Assembly (NCBI GenBank): GCA_947471745.1
Contig: CANJKZ010000826.1
Coordinates: 496,001 to 560,000, forward strand
Reading direction: 5' to 3'
Origin: Closterium sp. Naga37s-1
Lineage: Eukaryota; Streptophyta; Zygnematophyceae; Desmidiales; Closteriaceae
Length of the DNA: 64,000 nt
Both the position numbers and the translations under genes were made by a program. This document shows positions 44,358 to 55,409 of this stretch, one piece after another. Within the stretch, counting starts at the first letter, position 1. Every line of letters begins with the position of its first letter. The notes under the pieces are model-generated. The model was not told the origin of the DNA and ran no database searches. It worked only from the letters and a program-made list of their open reading frames with translations.

Positions 44358-45344
44358 TGCCAGGTAGACAAACATACCTTATCTTGAATAGACTCCAAAT
44401 GTTTCCGTCTAATCGTCTCTAGGCATATATGAGGAATTCTCTCAGAGTCCGAGGAGCACTAACATTGTTTTTTCAAAAAATTGAAAAGGTATTGTCTTGT
44501 ATATAATATATGTGTTTTTCCATTCAAATCTCTTTTAAATATTCTCCAAAGTGGCTGGCACATACTTGTACAATTAGAGTTTTTGTCCTATAGCTGGGTC
44601 CTTCCAATAGGAAAAAAAGTTGTAGCGGTGATTTTATACATGAAGGTTTACGGTACACTCGCCAATTAGTGATTCCGATTGTAAAGGGTTTTTATCTGAT
44701 TTGTTTTCTCCCAATCAATGTCAGCTGCGATGCTGCCATCAGGGTGACTTCGCGAACCTGGGTGACTTCTTCGTCAGCCATTCACGCCGTAATAGAGCAG
44801 CATCGACTCGGTAAGAAGCGCGCGTCAAGCGCCAGTTCTGCTGGCACGTAGCCCTGATAAACTCGGTAGGAAACGCACGAAACTAGCTTGTGAAGGCAAA
44901 GGCACTGCAAGACTCGGATGTAACTGGCGTAATGCGTGCGTGGCGTCGCATGGCGAACATGGCGACTCGACGCACAACTCACTCGCACTCACCCCCAAGA
45001 AAACGCATCAGCATGCTTCAGCTCCTCCCCTCTCCCAGCACAGGCTGGATTGACTGCATCCATCCATATGCACCCCCTTCCCCGCTGTATCTTCCCCCAG
45101 ATACCTCCCCCTTCCCTGCAGTTGTCCAGTATGGTTGCCCTGCTATCTGTATTTAGGTCACCCCAGCCTTCTTGTATCAGCAGATTCCAAGCTTGTTTAC
45201 TTCCACAACTATCCATTTGAAGTCCCAACGTCCGTCCGATGGAGAGTCTCACCCTAAAAAGTATCTATTCGGAATAGCAGATCTCGTTAGTTCTTTCCCT
45301 ACTTCTTTGACAGTAAAACAACTGACGACGCGTCACCAGCGCCA
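44358..45344 (+). promoter_or_regulatory. A4-S4 intergenic and S4 upstream region
   Basis: No gene seen. Conserved blocks: GTAATAGAGCAGCATCGA near 44790, CGCACGAAA near 44873, CGTGGCGTCGCATGG near 44940, a TATTTA box at 45149-45156 (196 bp before the ATG, the shortest spacing of the set) and GACGCGTCACCAGCGCC before the ATG. Confidence 0.5.
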
Positions 45345-46109
45345 ATGATGGCGGCCGGGATAACTCCTCTCTTCGCGACTCTCCTCCTCTCCTGCCTTCT
45401 CCTCCCTCTAGCTTCGGTGCGCGCCTTCAAACTGGATTGCGAATACGAGGCAAGCGAGACCGTACTCGTCCTAAGCTACTGTAACGGCAACGGGTGGCGT
45501 CGCACGTGTCTCTACGGCGGCGGCTATGCCACGGACGGCTCGGGAGAGTGCACGCTCGTTCAGGCCGGCGCGCTTTACTGCGAGGACTGCGGGGGGACCC
45601 CGCGCAAGCTCGCGCGTTGCTGCGATATAGACCTCTTCGGTTACGAGTTAAACGGCCACGACCAGGCCAGCACGTATAATATCGAGTTGGGGATTAGTTC
45701 CCTTCAGTGCCCGGGGAATTCCGGATGTGCTGACTCTGGTTACCCGCAGTGTAACGGGGATGGGTTCGATGGGATTACTCCGTACTGGGCAGATAAATAT
45801 GCCTATAAGCAAAGTTACGATTACTGCCCGGAATCCCGCGAAAAGATGTTCCGTGCGATGGAGCCCCGCGCGCACACCAGCGGCGGGGTGCAGCTGCGCG
45901 GATTCGAGCCCCCGCGGGAGGAATCCGCTCTTCCGGCGGAAGAGATCCGCGCAGAGCCGCCACACCCGAGTTTTTCTTCTGGCGACGGCGCGCGGGTGCG
46001 CGGAATGACCAAGATGAGCCGCCGCCTTTGGGGAAGCGGGCGCCCCTGGTCTCCCCCCAGAATGTACAGCCGCCGCCTGTGGGGGAGCGGGAGACCGTGG
46101 TACCCGTAA
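45345..46109 (+). CDS. Secreted Cys-rich repeat-tail protein S4 (intact)
   Basis: 254 residues, single exon. Two ATGs in frame (45345, 45348); the second matches the start of the other copies. Signal peptide about residues 1-27 (LFATLLLSCLLLPLASVRA), mature start FKLDC. The 12 cysteines match S1/S2: LDC, SYC, RTC, GEC, LYCEDC, RCC, LQC, SGC, YPQC, DYC. A linker rich in Glu and Pro (about 175-215) is followed by two tail repeats (SRRLWGSGRPWSPPRMY, SRRLWGSGRPWYP), one fewer than S1, S3 and S5, and TAA. The RR pairs before each repeat would suit dibasic processing, giving Pro-rich aromatic peptides; that is inference. Predicted extracellular. Family not recognised. Confidence 0.82.
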   Translation: MMAAGITPLFATLLLSCLLLPLASVRAFKLDCEYEASETVLVLSYCNGNGWRRTCLYGGGYATDGSGECTLVQAGALYCEDCGGTPRKLARCCDIDLFGYELNGHDQASTYNIELGISSLQCPGNSGCADSGYPQCNGDGFDGITPYWADKYAYKQSYDYCPESREKMFRAMEPRAHTSGGVQLRGFEPPREESALPAEEIRAEPPHPSFSSGDGARVRGMTKMSRRLWGSGRPWSPPRMYSRRLWGSGRPWYP

Positions 46110-46730
46110 TAAGCAGATTCGGCACCCACCCAAGGTGAAGTGCGAAGGAGATTCGACAAAGCTTGAAGTGACACCAAGGTGGAACACGTGTTCAGGGTTT
46201 ATGGTAAGGCACCACAGGATAAGATTTCTCGAAGGGTTTGTGACGTGAAAATAGAAAAAGTAATGTTTTTTTTTGTTTCGGATACAAATAAGGGCTGGCT
46301 GGAAAACTGAGATTGGGAATGGCCAGTGCAACCATTCCTGCTAGCTGTGTGCTGAAATAATCACTTCAGAGCGCCCTATCTGTTGAGGAGTAGAAGGTTA
46401 GACTGGTTGGTGGTACTTGTTTGGTTCTGAGGCTCAAGTCTGGTTGAGCTGTTTTGGGCTCCTGGTGGTGCCAGCTGAACTAGGGGGGGTGGGGAGATAT
46501 CTGCCTAACCTGGACGTATAAATTACATGATTATTTGTTAATGTTGGTTTTTATATTGTTCGGATATAATTTTGTTGGGTTTCGGATATGATTGAGCTGT
46601 GTGAGTTGGTGCCAGAGAGGAACGGGGGTGGTCGACTGCAGCATCAAGGCACTTCACCCATACTGTTCCTCTCCACCACCCTTCAATCATTACCTCCCCC
46701 ATCAACATATATCATTCACCCACTCAATTT
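46110..46730. other. S4 downstream region, no gene seen
   Basis: Part of the downstream motif seen after S1 and S5 is present near 46395-46480 (GGTTAGACTGG, TTCTGAGGCTCAAG). Otherwise AT-rich non-coding sequence, presumably the 3' UTR and spacer. Confidence 0.6.
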
Positions 46731-46734
46731 CCCC

Positions 46735-47055
46735 ACCCACTCCTTTCCACCACCCACTCCTTTCCCCCACCCACTCCTTTCCACCACCCACTCCTTTCCA
46801 CTACCCACTCCTTTCCCCCTCCCACTCCTTTCCCCCACCCACTCCTTTCCCCCACCTACTCCTTTCCCCCACCCACTAATTTCCCCAACCCCCTCGTTTC
46901 CCCCACCCACTCCTTTCCCCCACCCACTCCTTTCCCCCACCCACTCCTTTCCCCCACCCACTCCTTTCCCCCACCCACTCCTTTCCCCCACCTACACCTT
47001 TCCCCCACCTACTCCTTTCCATTCCTCCACCCACTCCTTTCCCCCACCCACTCCC
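46735..47055. repeat. 17-bp minisatellite
   Basis: About 18-19 units of ACCCACTCCTTTCCCCC. The frames it opens on both strands (Pro/His/Ser-rich or Gly/Trp-rich) are by-products of the repeat. Confidence 0.9.
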
Positions 47056-47749
47056 GATGTCTGGCTGTGGTTATGAAAGGGGAGGATGAGTGTTTGATCT
47101 CAGCATCAGGGTGTTTCAGCTGCTCAACAGCCAGGTGCATGTGCAGTAGAATGCAGTGCGGTGCGGTGCTGTGCGGTGCAATGGGGTGCAGTGTGGTGCA
47201 GTGTGGTGCGTCTGTGTGGATTAAGGTTGTGTGTGTGTGCTGGCTATTAGGCTCCATGGGCTTAGCATCAGTCCAATTGCAGTCACAAAACAGCCTCGTG
47301 TAGGTGCAGTGGCAGTGCGGTACAATGAGATTGAGCACGAGACCTCTGGGATGGAGTGCGGTGGTGCAGTGTAAGGTTGTGTGCTGAAAGTTTTCTTAGC
47401 TGATTATCTGAAGCTAGAGTGAGTGCGCTACAACCGGATGCAGTGCGGTTAGATGTGGTGGGCAGCAATAGCGATGTGTGTGGAATGCGATGGGATGCAA
47501 TGCTGTTGGGTGGAACCAAGTGCAAATGGGATGTGCAGTGACATCGGTCTTGTGTGCAAAAATACACTCTTAAGTCCAAAATCTATAATTTCATATCATC
47601 TAGATTCCGTCTATATTCAGTCTTGATTCTGTCTAGATTATGTCGAGATTATGTCTAAATTCTGTCTCTATTCTATTATTCTATGTAAATGCTATTTCCT
47701 TGAACCTTGGTCCTTCACCTAATCCTTCCTTTGCAAACATATGTTCCAG
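47056..47749 (+). other. Possible upstream ArsS exon remnant, then GTGCGGTGCAG-type repeats
   Basis: In one frame, 47093-47133 reads VFDLSIRVFQLLNSQ, resembling the ArsS segment ahead of the GYGKEGSGLVLDLVYNP motif, and ends CAACAGCCAG|GTGCAT, a plausible donor. It does not join the next exon (47750) in phase as drawn, so it is a weak call. The rest is GTGCGGTGCAATG-type low-complexity sequence (47150-47220) and AT-rich spacer. Confidence 0.35.
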
Positions 47750-47849
47750 GTACGGCAAGGAAAGCTCGGGACTGGTACTAGACCTGGTGAATAACCCGGT
47801 TGGGCCATTCCTTCCACCTGCTCAAGCCAAGCTGGAGGAGGCAAATAAG
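47750..47849 (+). pseudogene. arsS: ArsS-like exon of copy A5 with the LVLDLVNNPVGPFLPP motif
   Basis: A 100-bp exon (one base plus 33 codons) with a TTCCAG acceptor and GTGAGA donor. It encodes YGKESSGLVLDLVNNPVG and FLPPAQAKLEEANK, matching the bacterial ArsS stretch that precedes the TITNMP segment (LVLDLVYNPVG...LPPAQ). It ends in phase 0, as A1's first visible exon (SELMSCYGISF) requires. It is the only A exon in the window from upstream of that point. The next exon survives only as a scrap near 48168-48205. The rest of A5 to 57692 is transposon, so this copy is dead. Confidence 0.75.
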
Positions 47850-47975
47850 GTGAGATGGGATGCGATGGGGTGGGGTGGGGTGGGGTGGGATGGGATGGGT
47901 TGGGGTGGGGTAGAGTGGGGCGGGGTGGGTTGGGATGGGATGGGATGGGATGAGATGAGATGTGATCTGATGTGC
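47850..47975. repeat. GGGATG/GGGGT short tandem repeat in the A5 intron
   Basis: Counterpart of the tract at 1-105. It is followed by CTTACCCTTCCAAA and AACCCCTCCA repeats (47985-48160), matching 125-300 at the window start. Confidence 0.85.
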
Positions 47976-48249
47976 TGCTACGGGAACACTTACCCTTCCA
48001 AATCTCTCCAAACCCCTCCAAACCCATTTAAAACCCTCCAAATCCCTCCAACTCCTCCATAATTCTCAATATATCTCCACAACCCTCCACATCCTTCCAT
48101 GCCCCTCCATACCCCTCCATGCCCCTCCATACCTCTCCAAACCCCTCCATACCCTTTTCAAAGCGACATGATGGCATGCTAAGTCATATCGCTCAACCAA
48201 CAGTCTCCCTCTCCAGATTCTCTTCCATGCCCCTCCATATCCCTTCATA

Positions 48250-50323
48250 CCATGCCATACCACCCCGTGCACGCGTTCAAAGTGTGGCGCTGTTACTTGA
48301 CCGGAGCAGAAGTAACAGTACGGACAGACCATAAATCACTACAGTACCTCCGCGCACAGCCCCACCTTAACCCACGACAGATTCGCTGGCTCGATTTTCT
48401 CGAGTCAAACTTCCACTACACGGTCACCTACAAAAAGGGAGCCTCGAACATCGCCGACGCACTGACCTGCCCCACTGCCCAGATCCACGCAATACTACTT
48501 GCCCAGACCAGTCCCCTACTGACAGGCCTATTTACCCACTTGAACCAAACAGATCCATTCTTCACAGGAGGAAATTCGCAGCAGTTCGCAGCAGCAAGGG
48601 GAGTCTATTACGTAAAAGCCGGGACCGACCGCATTTGGGTGCCTGGGTATACACTGCTACGGGAATTACTGTCACAGGAGACACACGACGGAGTTACCTC
48701 GGGACATTTCCGGGTAGAAAAAATACGGCAGCAGCTACAGCGGTATTATTACTTGCTCGAGATGTTGACCGACGTACAGCGACACGTGGCATCGTGTCCC
48801 ACCTGCCAGCTCATGAAATCATCAAGGCAGCGGCCGGCAGGACAGTTGCAGCCGATACCACCCCCAGAGCGCGCTTGGCAGCAGGTGACGATGGACTTCG
48901 TCACAGGGTTACCGGCCGGGGCGAGTGGGAACGATGCAATCCTGGTCGTCGTCGATCGACTGACGAAAATGGCACATTTCGCAGCCTGCAAAAAATCAAT
49001 CACAGCCGAAGAAACAGCACGCCTTTTCATCTCCACCATCGTTCGACTGCACGGGATATCAGCAGCGATAATCAGCGACCGTGACACGAAATTCACCAGC
49101 AACTTCTGGCGGAACCTGTGACAGCAGTTTGGCACGAGACTACAGTTCAGCTCCTCGTACCACCCCGAAACCGACGGACAGACAGAACGGACAAATCAGA
49201 CCATGGAACAACTCATCCGAGCCACATGCGACGACCCGACCACCTGGGAACAGCAACTGCCACTCATCGAGTTCGCGTACAACAATTCACCCTCCGCCAC
49301 GACCCAACAGTCACCGTTTTACTTGAACTACGGACAAGACCCAACAGTACCCATGACCTCGAATTCCGACAACCCAATGCCACGAGCACAACAGTTCGCG
49401 GAAATATTACAAGCAGCACGGACCCGGGCAGCAGACGCAATAAAAAAATCGAACATCGTCGCTAAACGCAACGCCGACCGCCACCGCAGACCTGTCACTT
49501 ACCAGCTTGACGACCTAGTTTTACTCGACACCCAGAACCTCCGCCTGCCCATCACCCCAAAACTCCGCCCTCGATACTGTGGACCATTTCGCATCAGCCA
49601 CATGATCACACCCATCATCGCCCACCTCCTCCTCCCCGCTGACTGGCACGTCAGTCCCTCATTCCACGTCAGCCTGTTTCGCCCCTACATCCCGTCCACA
49701 AGCCAACTCCCACGAAATCGCCCAGCCAGCATGACACGACCACCGATTGAACCGACCATCACGCCCGAGAAGATTCTGAGCCGCAGAGTTCGCGACCCTC
49801 GTGGAGCCCGAAGGATCGAGTTCTTGATCCGCTGGAAAGACCGTACATCCACCGAAGACAACTGGCTTCCCCTGGACAGAATCGAAAACCACCCCGTCCT
49901 CGCTGAGTATCTGCGCAGCCGAAACTTCAGGGATGTACACGCACTTTCCCAAAGGAGGACCTCCTTAGGGGGAGGGGTAGTGTCAGGAAAATTCATTTTC
50001 CTTACTTCGCGTCCCCGCTCAGCGCGTACACCACTGTAGCACCACAGTCAGCACCGTTACCACTCGCAACTCTCGCATCGACAAACCCTCCCGCCACCTT
50101 CGCACGTCGCACCCCGACCTCACGGCTCGGCGGGTAACCCGCGCTCCGGACCTCCACTTCGACACTTTTCCCAACCTCAGTCCCAGGCCCGTCACGCGAC
50201 AACCACAGTCCATTACCGTTACCACTGTAGTTTCGCTATATATTCTTCGCTCATGCCTTCGCTCATTGTACTCTTGCTTCGATAGTGGAATTCTCACTCG
50301 CTCACTCAATTGCACTCGTAACA
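48250..50323 (+). mobile_element. Ty3/gypsy 3' fragment (RNase H end, integrase, chromodomain-like end, 3' LTR)
   Basis: The fragment starts inside RNase H (TDHKSLQYLRAQPHLNPRQ), continues through integrase (HHxC part, VDRLTKMAHF, core DFVTGLPAG) and a chromodomain-like end (RRIEFLIRWKDRTSTEDNW). A polypurine tract (AGGGGGAGGGGTAG) is followed by an LTR. No 5' LTR, gag or RT is present. It is a different lineage from the element in S1. Truncated, with about one or two further breaks. Confidence 0.88.
49981..50323 (+). repeat. 3' LTR of the gypsy fragment
   Basis: About 343 bp, from TGTCAGGAAAATTC to a TAACA end at about 50323, placed by the preceding polypurine tract. The right border is inferred, since no partner LTR is present. 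Confidence 0.6.
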
Positions 50324-50335
50324 AGTTTCTAGATC

Positions 50336-52820
50336 AGGCCCTCAGATTCGTTTTAGACAACACTTTCTGGTCAGTGTTGCTAAAAAAAAAAAACTTTCTG
50401 TCAGCCTCCTTATGAAGAAAAACCCTGAAAAATCAGTGTAGGGTAACAAAAAAAAACTTTCCCATCAGGGTAGGTACAAATTTTTAGGCTTTTTTTTAAT
50501 AACTCCTCCTTTACCGTTAGATATGTTATACTGTGACATGACAAGGGAGGGAAGGGATGTTACAAAATTACATATTATGAATGAACCAAGTACAGCAAAG
50601 GCATTACTAACTAGATTATAGATGCCTCCTACCTACCATACCACATCTCATCCTCGTCATAATCACCACCATCTCCCTCAGCCTCTACATCTAGGTCTAC
50701 CGGGTTGGCCTCATCTCCATCAGCCTCCTCCTCATCCTTACCTCTCCGCCTCCTATCCGCCTCCTGCCTGGCTATGTTGCTTGTGTTGAACGGCTTCCGC
50801 TTCTTGTAGTTGCGCCAGATCTCCACAATCTCATCCCAGTTCGGCTTGTAACGGAGCAGCGACATGCACATCAAGTCGCTGAGCCGAGCATCTTTGAGGC
50901 TGCCTCGCTGCCAGGACTTGATGACATTCTGCCGCGAGAACCTGCGCTCGCATTCCACGGTGCTCAACGGCAGAAGCGACACCGCCGCCCACAGCCGCAC
51001 CAGGTTCGGGTAGTGCTCCTACCAGTCCTTGGTCTTGAGCATGGCGGTGAGGCCCGTGTGGAACACGCGCTCGGTCTTCGGTGCACGTGCAAGTACGGGG
51101 ATTAACAGCCGCACTTTCTTGAATGCTCTCTTTTTGTCGACCCCTGCCGTCACAAAAAGAAGAATAGTTAATAACACTGGAGTGATGTTATAAAATATGG
51201 CACCAATCTCTAGATTTAGCAATGCATCAAGCAACACAAAGAGAATCGGCTCACCCAGTACGATTTCCTCGCACTCCTCCGCGCCGAAGAGAGTGATCAG
51301 CGACTCAAGGTACTCTTGACACTTTGCCTGGCGCTCGTGCCTGCCAAGTGGCCAAGAGTCGGGGGTGAACAATTTGACGCCCGTCAGCTTGTCAAGGTCG
51401 CCCAGACGATCCTCGAGGTTGGCCACGATAAGCTCTGCAAACTCGGTGCAGATGTCCAGGCATGCGTCGTGGTGCCCTGGTCCAGGGTAGTCCGGAAGCT
51501 TGTCTTCATGCAGGATGAATGTGAATGTGCTCGGCTGCCCGTACGAGTCAACGTCCTCGATGATGACCTCCCGTGTGCCTTCAGGACCATGCTTCTCTAG
51601 CCATGGTGAGAGCCTTGGACTGAGACCGGCGCCGAACTCGTCCCCACAGTCAACGTAGCGAGCCTCGAGATGTCCCGTTGTACGCCGAATCTGCGCATGA
51701 ACAGCTGCTAGATCGAGCTGGGGAGGAAGCAAAACAGAAGACAGAGAGGTGTTAGTTAGGTTGAACAGTGCGAGTCGTGACAAAAAAAAAGATAACAAGC
51801 CTGTGTATAAAGATTAAACCATGGCAATTACTCGGCATGACCACAAAAACGCACCTCGCGTCGCTGGAATGTCCTACTCAGGACGTTCATCTGGTCAAGG
51901 ACATCAGACAGGAAGAGGAGGAGAAAGTGAAACTTGTACGACGTCACCACAGCATACAGCTCCTCATTCCACTCCTTCAGCATCGTGATGACGGCAGGCA
52001 GGACCGCCACAAACCTGGCGATGGCATCACCACGTGATAGCCACCGCACGTTGTGAATCCCTTGCAGCTCCAGGAATGTTTGGGAGAAGACTTCCTGCAG
52101 GTCCATGAAGCGCTGATGCCATGGACCCGAACGGCCCAGGTGCTCTGCAATGGCGTGGATGGTGCCGTCGATCATTCTGAAGACTGGCAAGCTGTCTGCT
52201 GCATCCTTAGCAGCAAGGGCCTCCCTGCAAGCACAATTACAGTAAGCAGTGGATTAGAATATAATACAACCAAAGGGTTTGACAACACTGCAGAGAACTA
52301 TAGACACTCACCGGTGTGCAATACAATGGCAGGAGACGAGGTGAGGTATGCGAAGCCGCAAACGTGCCACCAAGCCCGACCTTGAACCCATCATGACGGA
52401 AGCACCATCAGTGCTGATGGTAGCATATCCGCAAGAGCTGGTGGTTGAGATGGCGGAGGAATGATTGGAGAAGTCGGGGAAGCCTCTGCTGGTGTCGACG
52501 GGGAAAAATGTACCGTCATCGGTACATCTTCCTCACCATTTGTGCGTGGCGTTGTTTTATCTAAGACTGTGGCGCCAATCAAATCTAGTGGGGCGGAAGT
52601 AACGGTAGGAATTGTTGTAGGTGTAGTATCTGTATGGTTCTTGCTACGCCGGGGATTGGTTGCTTTGGAAAGCGAGCACATCAACAGGTCTAGACCCGTG
52701 CGTGCTATCTCGCCCTCAATGTCGTCAGGCTCGTCGCCTGCAGCATCGCCGTCCATGGGAAGAGCCATGGTGGCAGTAAGGATGAGAGGAGGTGGAGAGA
52801 GTCAGCCAAGAAAACAGAGA
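50336..52820 (-). mobile_element. hAT-superfamily DNA transposon, deletion derivative
   Basis: Minus-strand transposase exons, with GT-AG introns. About 52440-52312 has STDGASVMMGSRSGLVARL and HCIAHR. About 52226-51856 has the LPVFRMIDGTIHAIAEHLG and IHNVRWLSRGDAIARFV motifs of the DUF4371-type hAT core. About 51720-51257 and 51146-50629 follow, the last carrying the C-terminal hAT dimerisation domain (LWAAVSLLPLSTVECERRFS). A TAG at 51019-51021 interrupts the frame just before that domain. An acidic N-terminal frame (52391-52768) is out of frame with the core and no BED finger is seen, so a deletion junction near 52440 is likely. The element limits are approximate: CAGGCCCTCA at 50335 may be a terminal repeat, but I found no matching end. 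Confidence 0.75.
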
Positions 52821-55409
52821 GTGAAGCACGGCAAACACAATCCGCACGCTCATGGACTGCGTGCGTGCAATGACTACCGGTGCTAGCCTTTCATCTAAGT
52901 TCTGGCCTTATGCGCTGGAGTATGCGGCATGGTTACACAACCGCATCAGCTGCAGTAGCAACCTATCCGCACACTCACCGTACTTCATGATGACGGGGAA
53001 GGCTGCAGATGTCTCCATGGCAAGGACCTTCGGATGCCTCTGCTACTATCTCCCTCCCCAAGGCAGCTTCGGGAAGTTTGAGCAACGAGGACGGGCAGGC
53101 ATGTTTCTTGGCCTCTCTAACTCACGAAAGGCATGGATCGTGCGGAACTTGGCAAGTGATGTCGACACGAACACACGCTCAGCTCGTTTCTTTGACGACC
53201 TCATGCTCCCGGACGCCGAGTCTCTGCTCGAACGCCAACGGTACATGGATGAAGCCTCACCTCATATATCAGAGTGGACTTCAAGGGGAGACGGCATTGG
53301 GTCAGCATTTGACTCTTTTCCCGCATCCCACACTTCCCCTCCGTCATCTTCTGACGTTGCTACATCAGAACAACAGGAAGCAAAGGCAAATGACGCAGCT
53401 CAAGAAGACTCACCAGCAGTCGGTGAAGCCGATACAAGAGAAGAGACTCCAACAAGTGACTTACCAGCAGCAGACATCTCTGTTTGTGAAGGGGCTGACG
53501 ATAACGAAACAGAAAATGAAGCAAGTCATCTCTACGACTTTGCCTACCCACCCGATGGGATCTCGCTGGCTGCTCATGACGCGCCACCACGACGGGTTCA
53601 CTTCAACCCAACTGTAACAGTACTTGGAGGAGACGGACAAAGGATGGATATTATGACAGGACTGGACGTACTGTTTGGGAAGCAGCAGGCATGACAGACA
53701 GTCACAAGGCTTCCCAACTTGCAGCAGCACATGCTGGGATGTGCAACAACCGGCGTCCCCATGGTGGACCTGACATACAAAGAGCCCAAAACACTATAGG
53801 AAATGACCAAGGACCCATACGCACCGCTTTGGCAAGGTGCTGTCGATGCAGAGTTGGCCAAGCTCGATGAAGTGGAAGCATACGAGGTAGTGGACAGAAC
53901 GGACGTACCAAAGGGAACACCAGTGCTGTCGGAAGGAGTCATTCTAAGGGTGAAACGAGATGAGCATGGACAGCCAAACCGGTTCAAAGCGTGTTGGGTG
54001 GTCAAGGGGTGCGGACAGACATGGGGAACATACGATGAGACGTATGCACCAGTCAGCCAAGGACTTACCTCTCGCATGTTCGTTGCTGGTGCATCTGCTA
54101 CGAAGCGGAAGGTGGTGCAACTGGACATCTCCAATGCATTCCTGTACGCTCCAATCGACCGGGACGTATACGTGAGACCACCAAAACCAAGGCGGGATGG
54201 AGACAAAGTCTGGAAACTCAAATGCAGTGTATACGGACTGAAACAAGCACCACGCTAGTGGCATCAGCACTTACGGGGTGTCCTGTTGGAGCTGGACATG
54301 GTGCAGCCTGAATCTGACCCATCGCTATTTCTATGGAAGAGAGAAGACAAAGACACGGTATGGCTGCTGACTTACGTGGACGACATCTTCATTCAGTCTC
54401 ATGACGACGAAGGGATTGAAGCTGTGATTCAACACTTGAAGCAAAGCTTTACATTGACCGTCAGCAAGACCATGACACGTCGCTCAACGTCGCTGTTGAC
54501 AACGACTCAACTTCACTCGGACTCGCCAAGTACATCTCACAGGCTTTGGCAAACTTCGGGATGGAAGGCGACCGTTCCGGAGTCCGGACGCCAATCATCA
54601 AAGAACCTGGACCACAAGGAGAACCACCAGACGAGATTGACAGTCAATTGGTGCTGAAACAAGTGGGAACATTGCTCTACATCTTCACAGCAGGAAGGTC
54701 GGATATAACATATGCAACGCACGTGTTGGCTCGACAAGCTAGCAAGCCAACGGCTGCAACTGTGCTTGGGATTCAGCGTGTCTTCAAGTACTTACAGAAC
54801 ACCGCGAATGTAGGGCTGGTTTATGGATGAGGGGACTTGGTGCTCCGGGGATACACGGACTCAGACTATGCGAACAAAGTGGGGTGTCACTCGATTGAAG
54901 GCTACGTGTTTACCTTGAGAGGAACTGCTGTCAGTTGGAGGACTAAGCGACAAACGGTCATTGCAACATCAACAACTGAAGCGGAATACATTGCACTGTT
55001 CGAAGGGGCAAGGGAAGCTACCTACCTTCGGCGTTTGTGTGAAGACCTCGGTTTCTCACAGCAAGAACCCACTGTCATCTTTGTGGACAACCAAAGCGCA
55101 ATTGCGCTTGCAACAGGGGAGCAAATGAGTCAACGCATCAAACACATGGAAGTCCGTTACCATTGTACGCAGAAGGCAGTCCGCGATGGTGTTGTGTGGC
55201 CGGAGTTCTGCCCGACAGCTCAGCAAGCGGCTGATTACCTCACCAAGCCTATCACAGCCAAGCAACATCTCACCTGCAGCCTCTTGTGCGGTCTTCAACC
55301 AATTCCGCCTGGAACACCGCCTGCAACCCGTCAGCAGCTTGAAGGCGCTGGAGCTACACTCACATGTTCGGGCTTCTTAAGAGACGCTGGACAACAAGGC
55401 GTAACGTAA

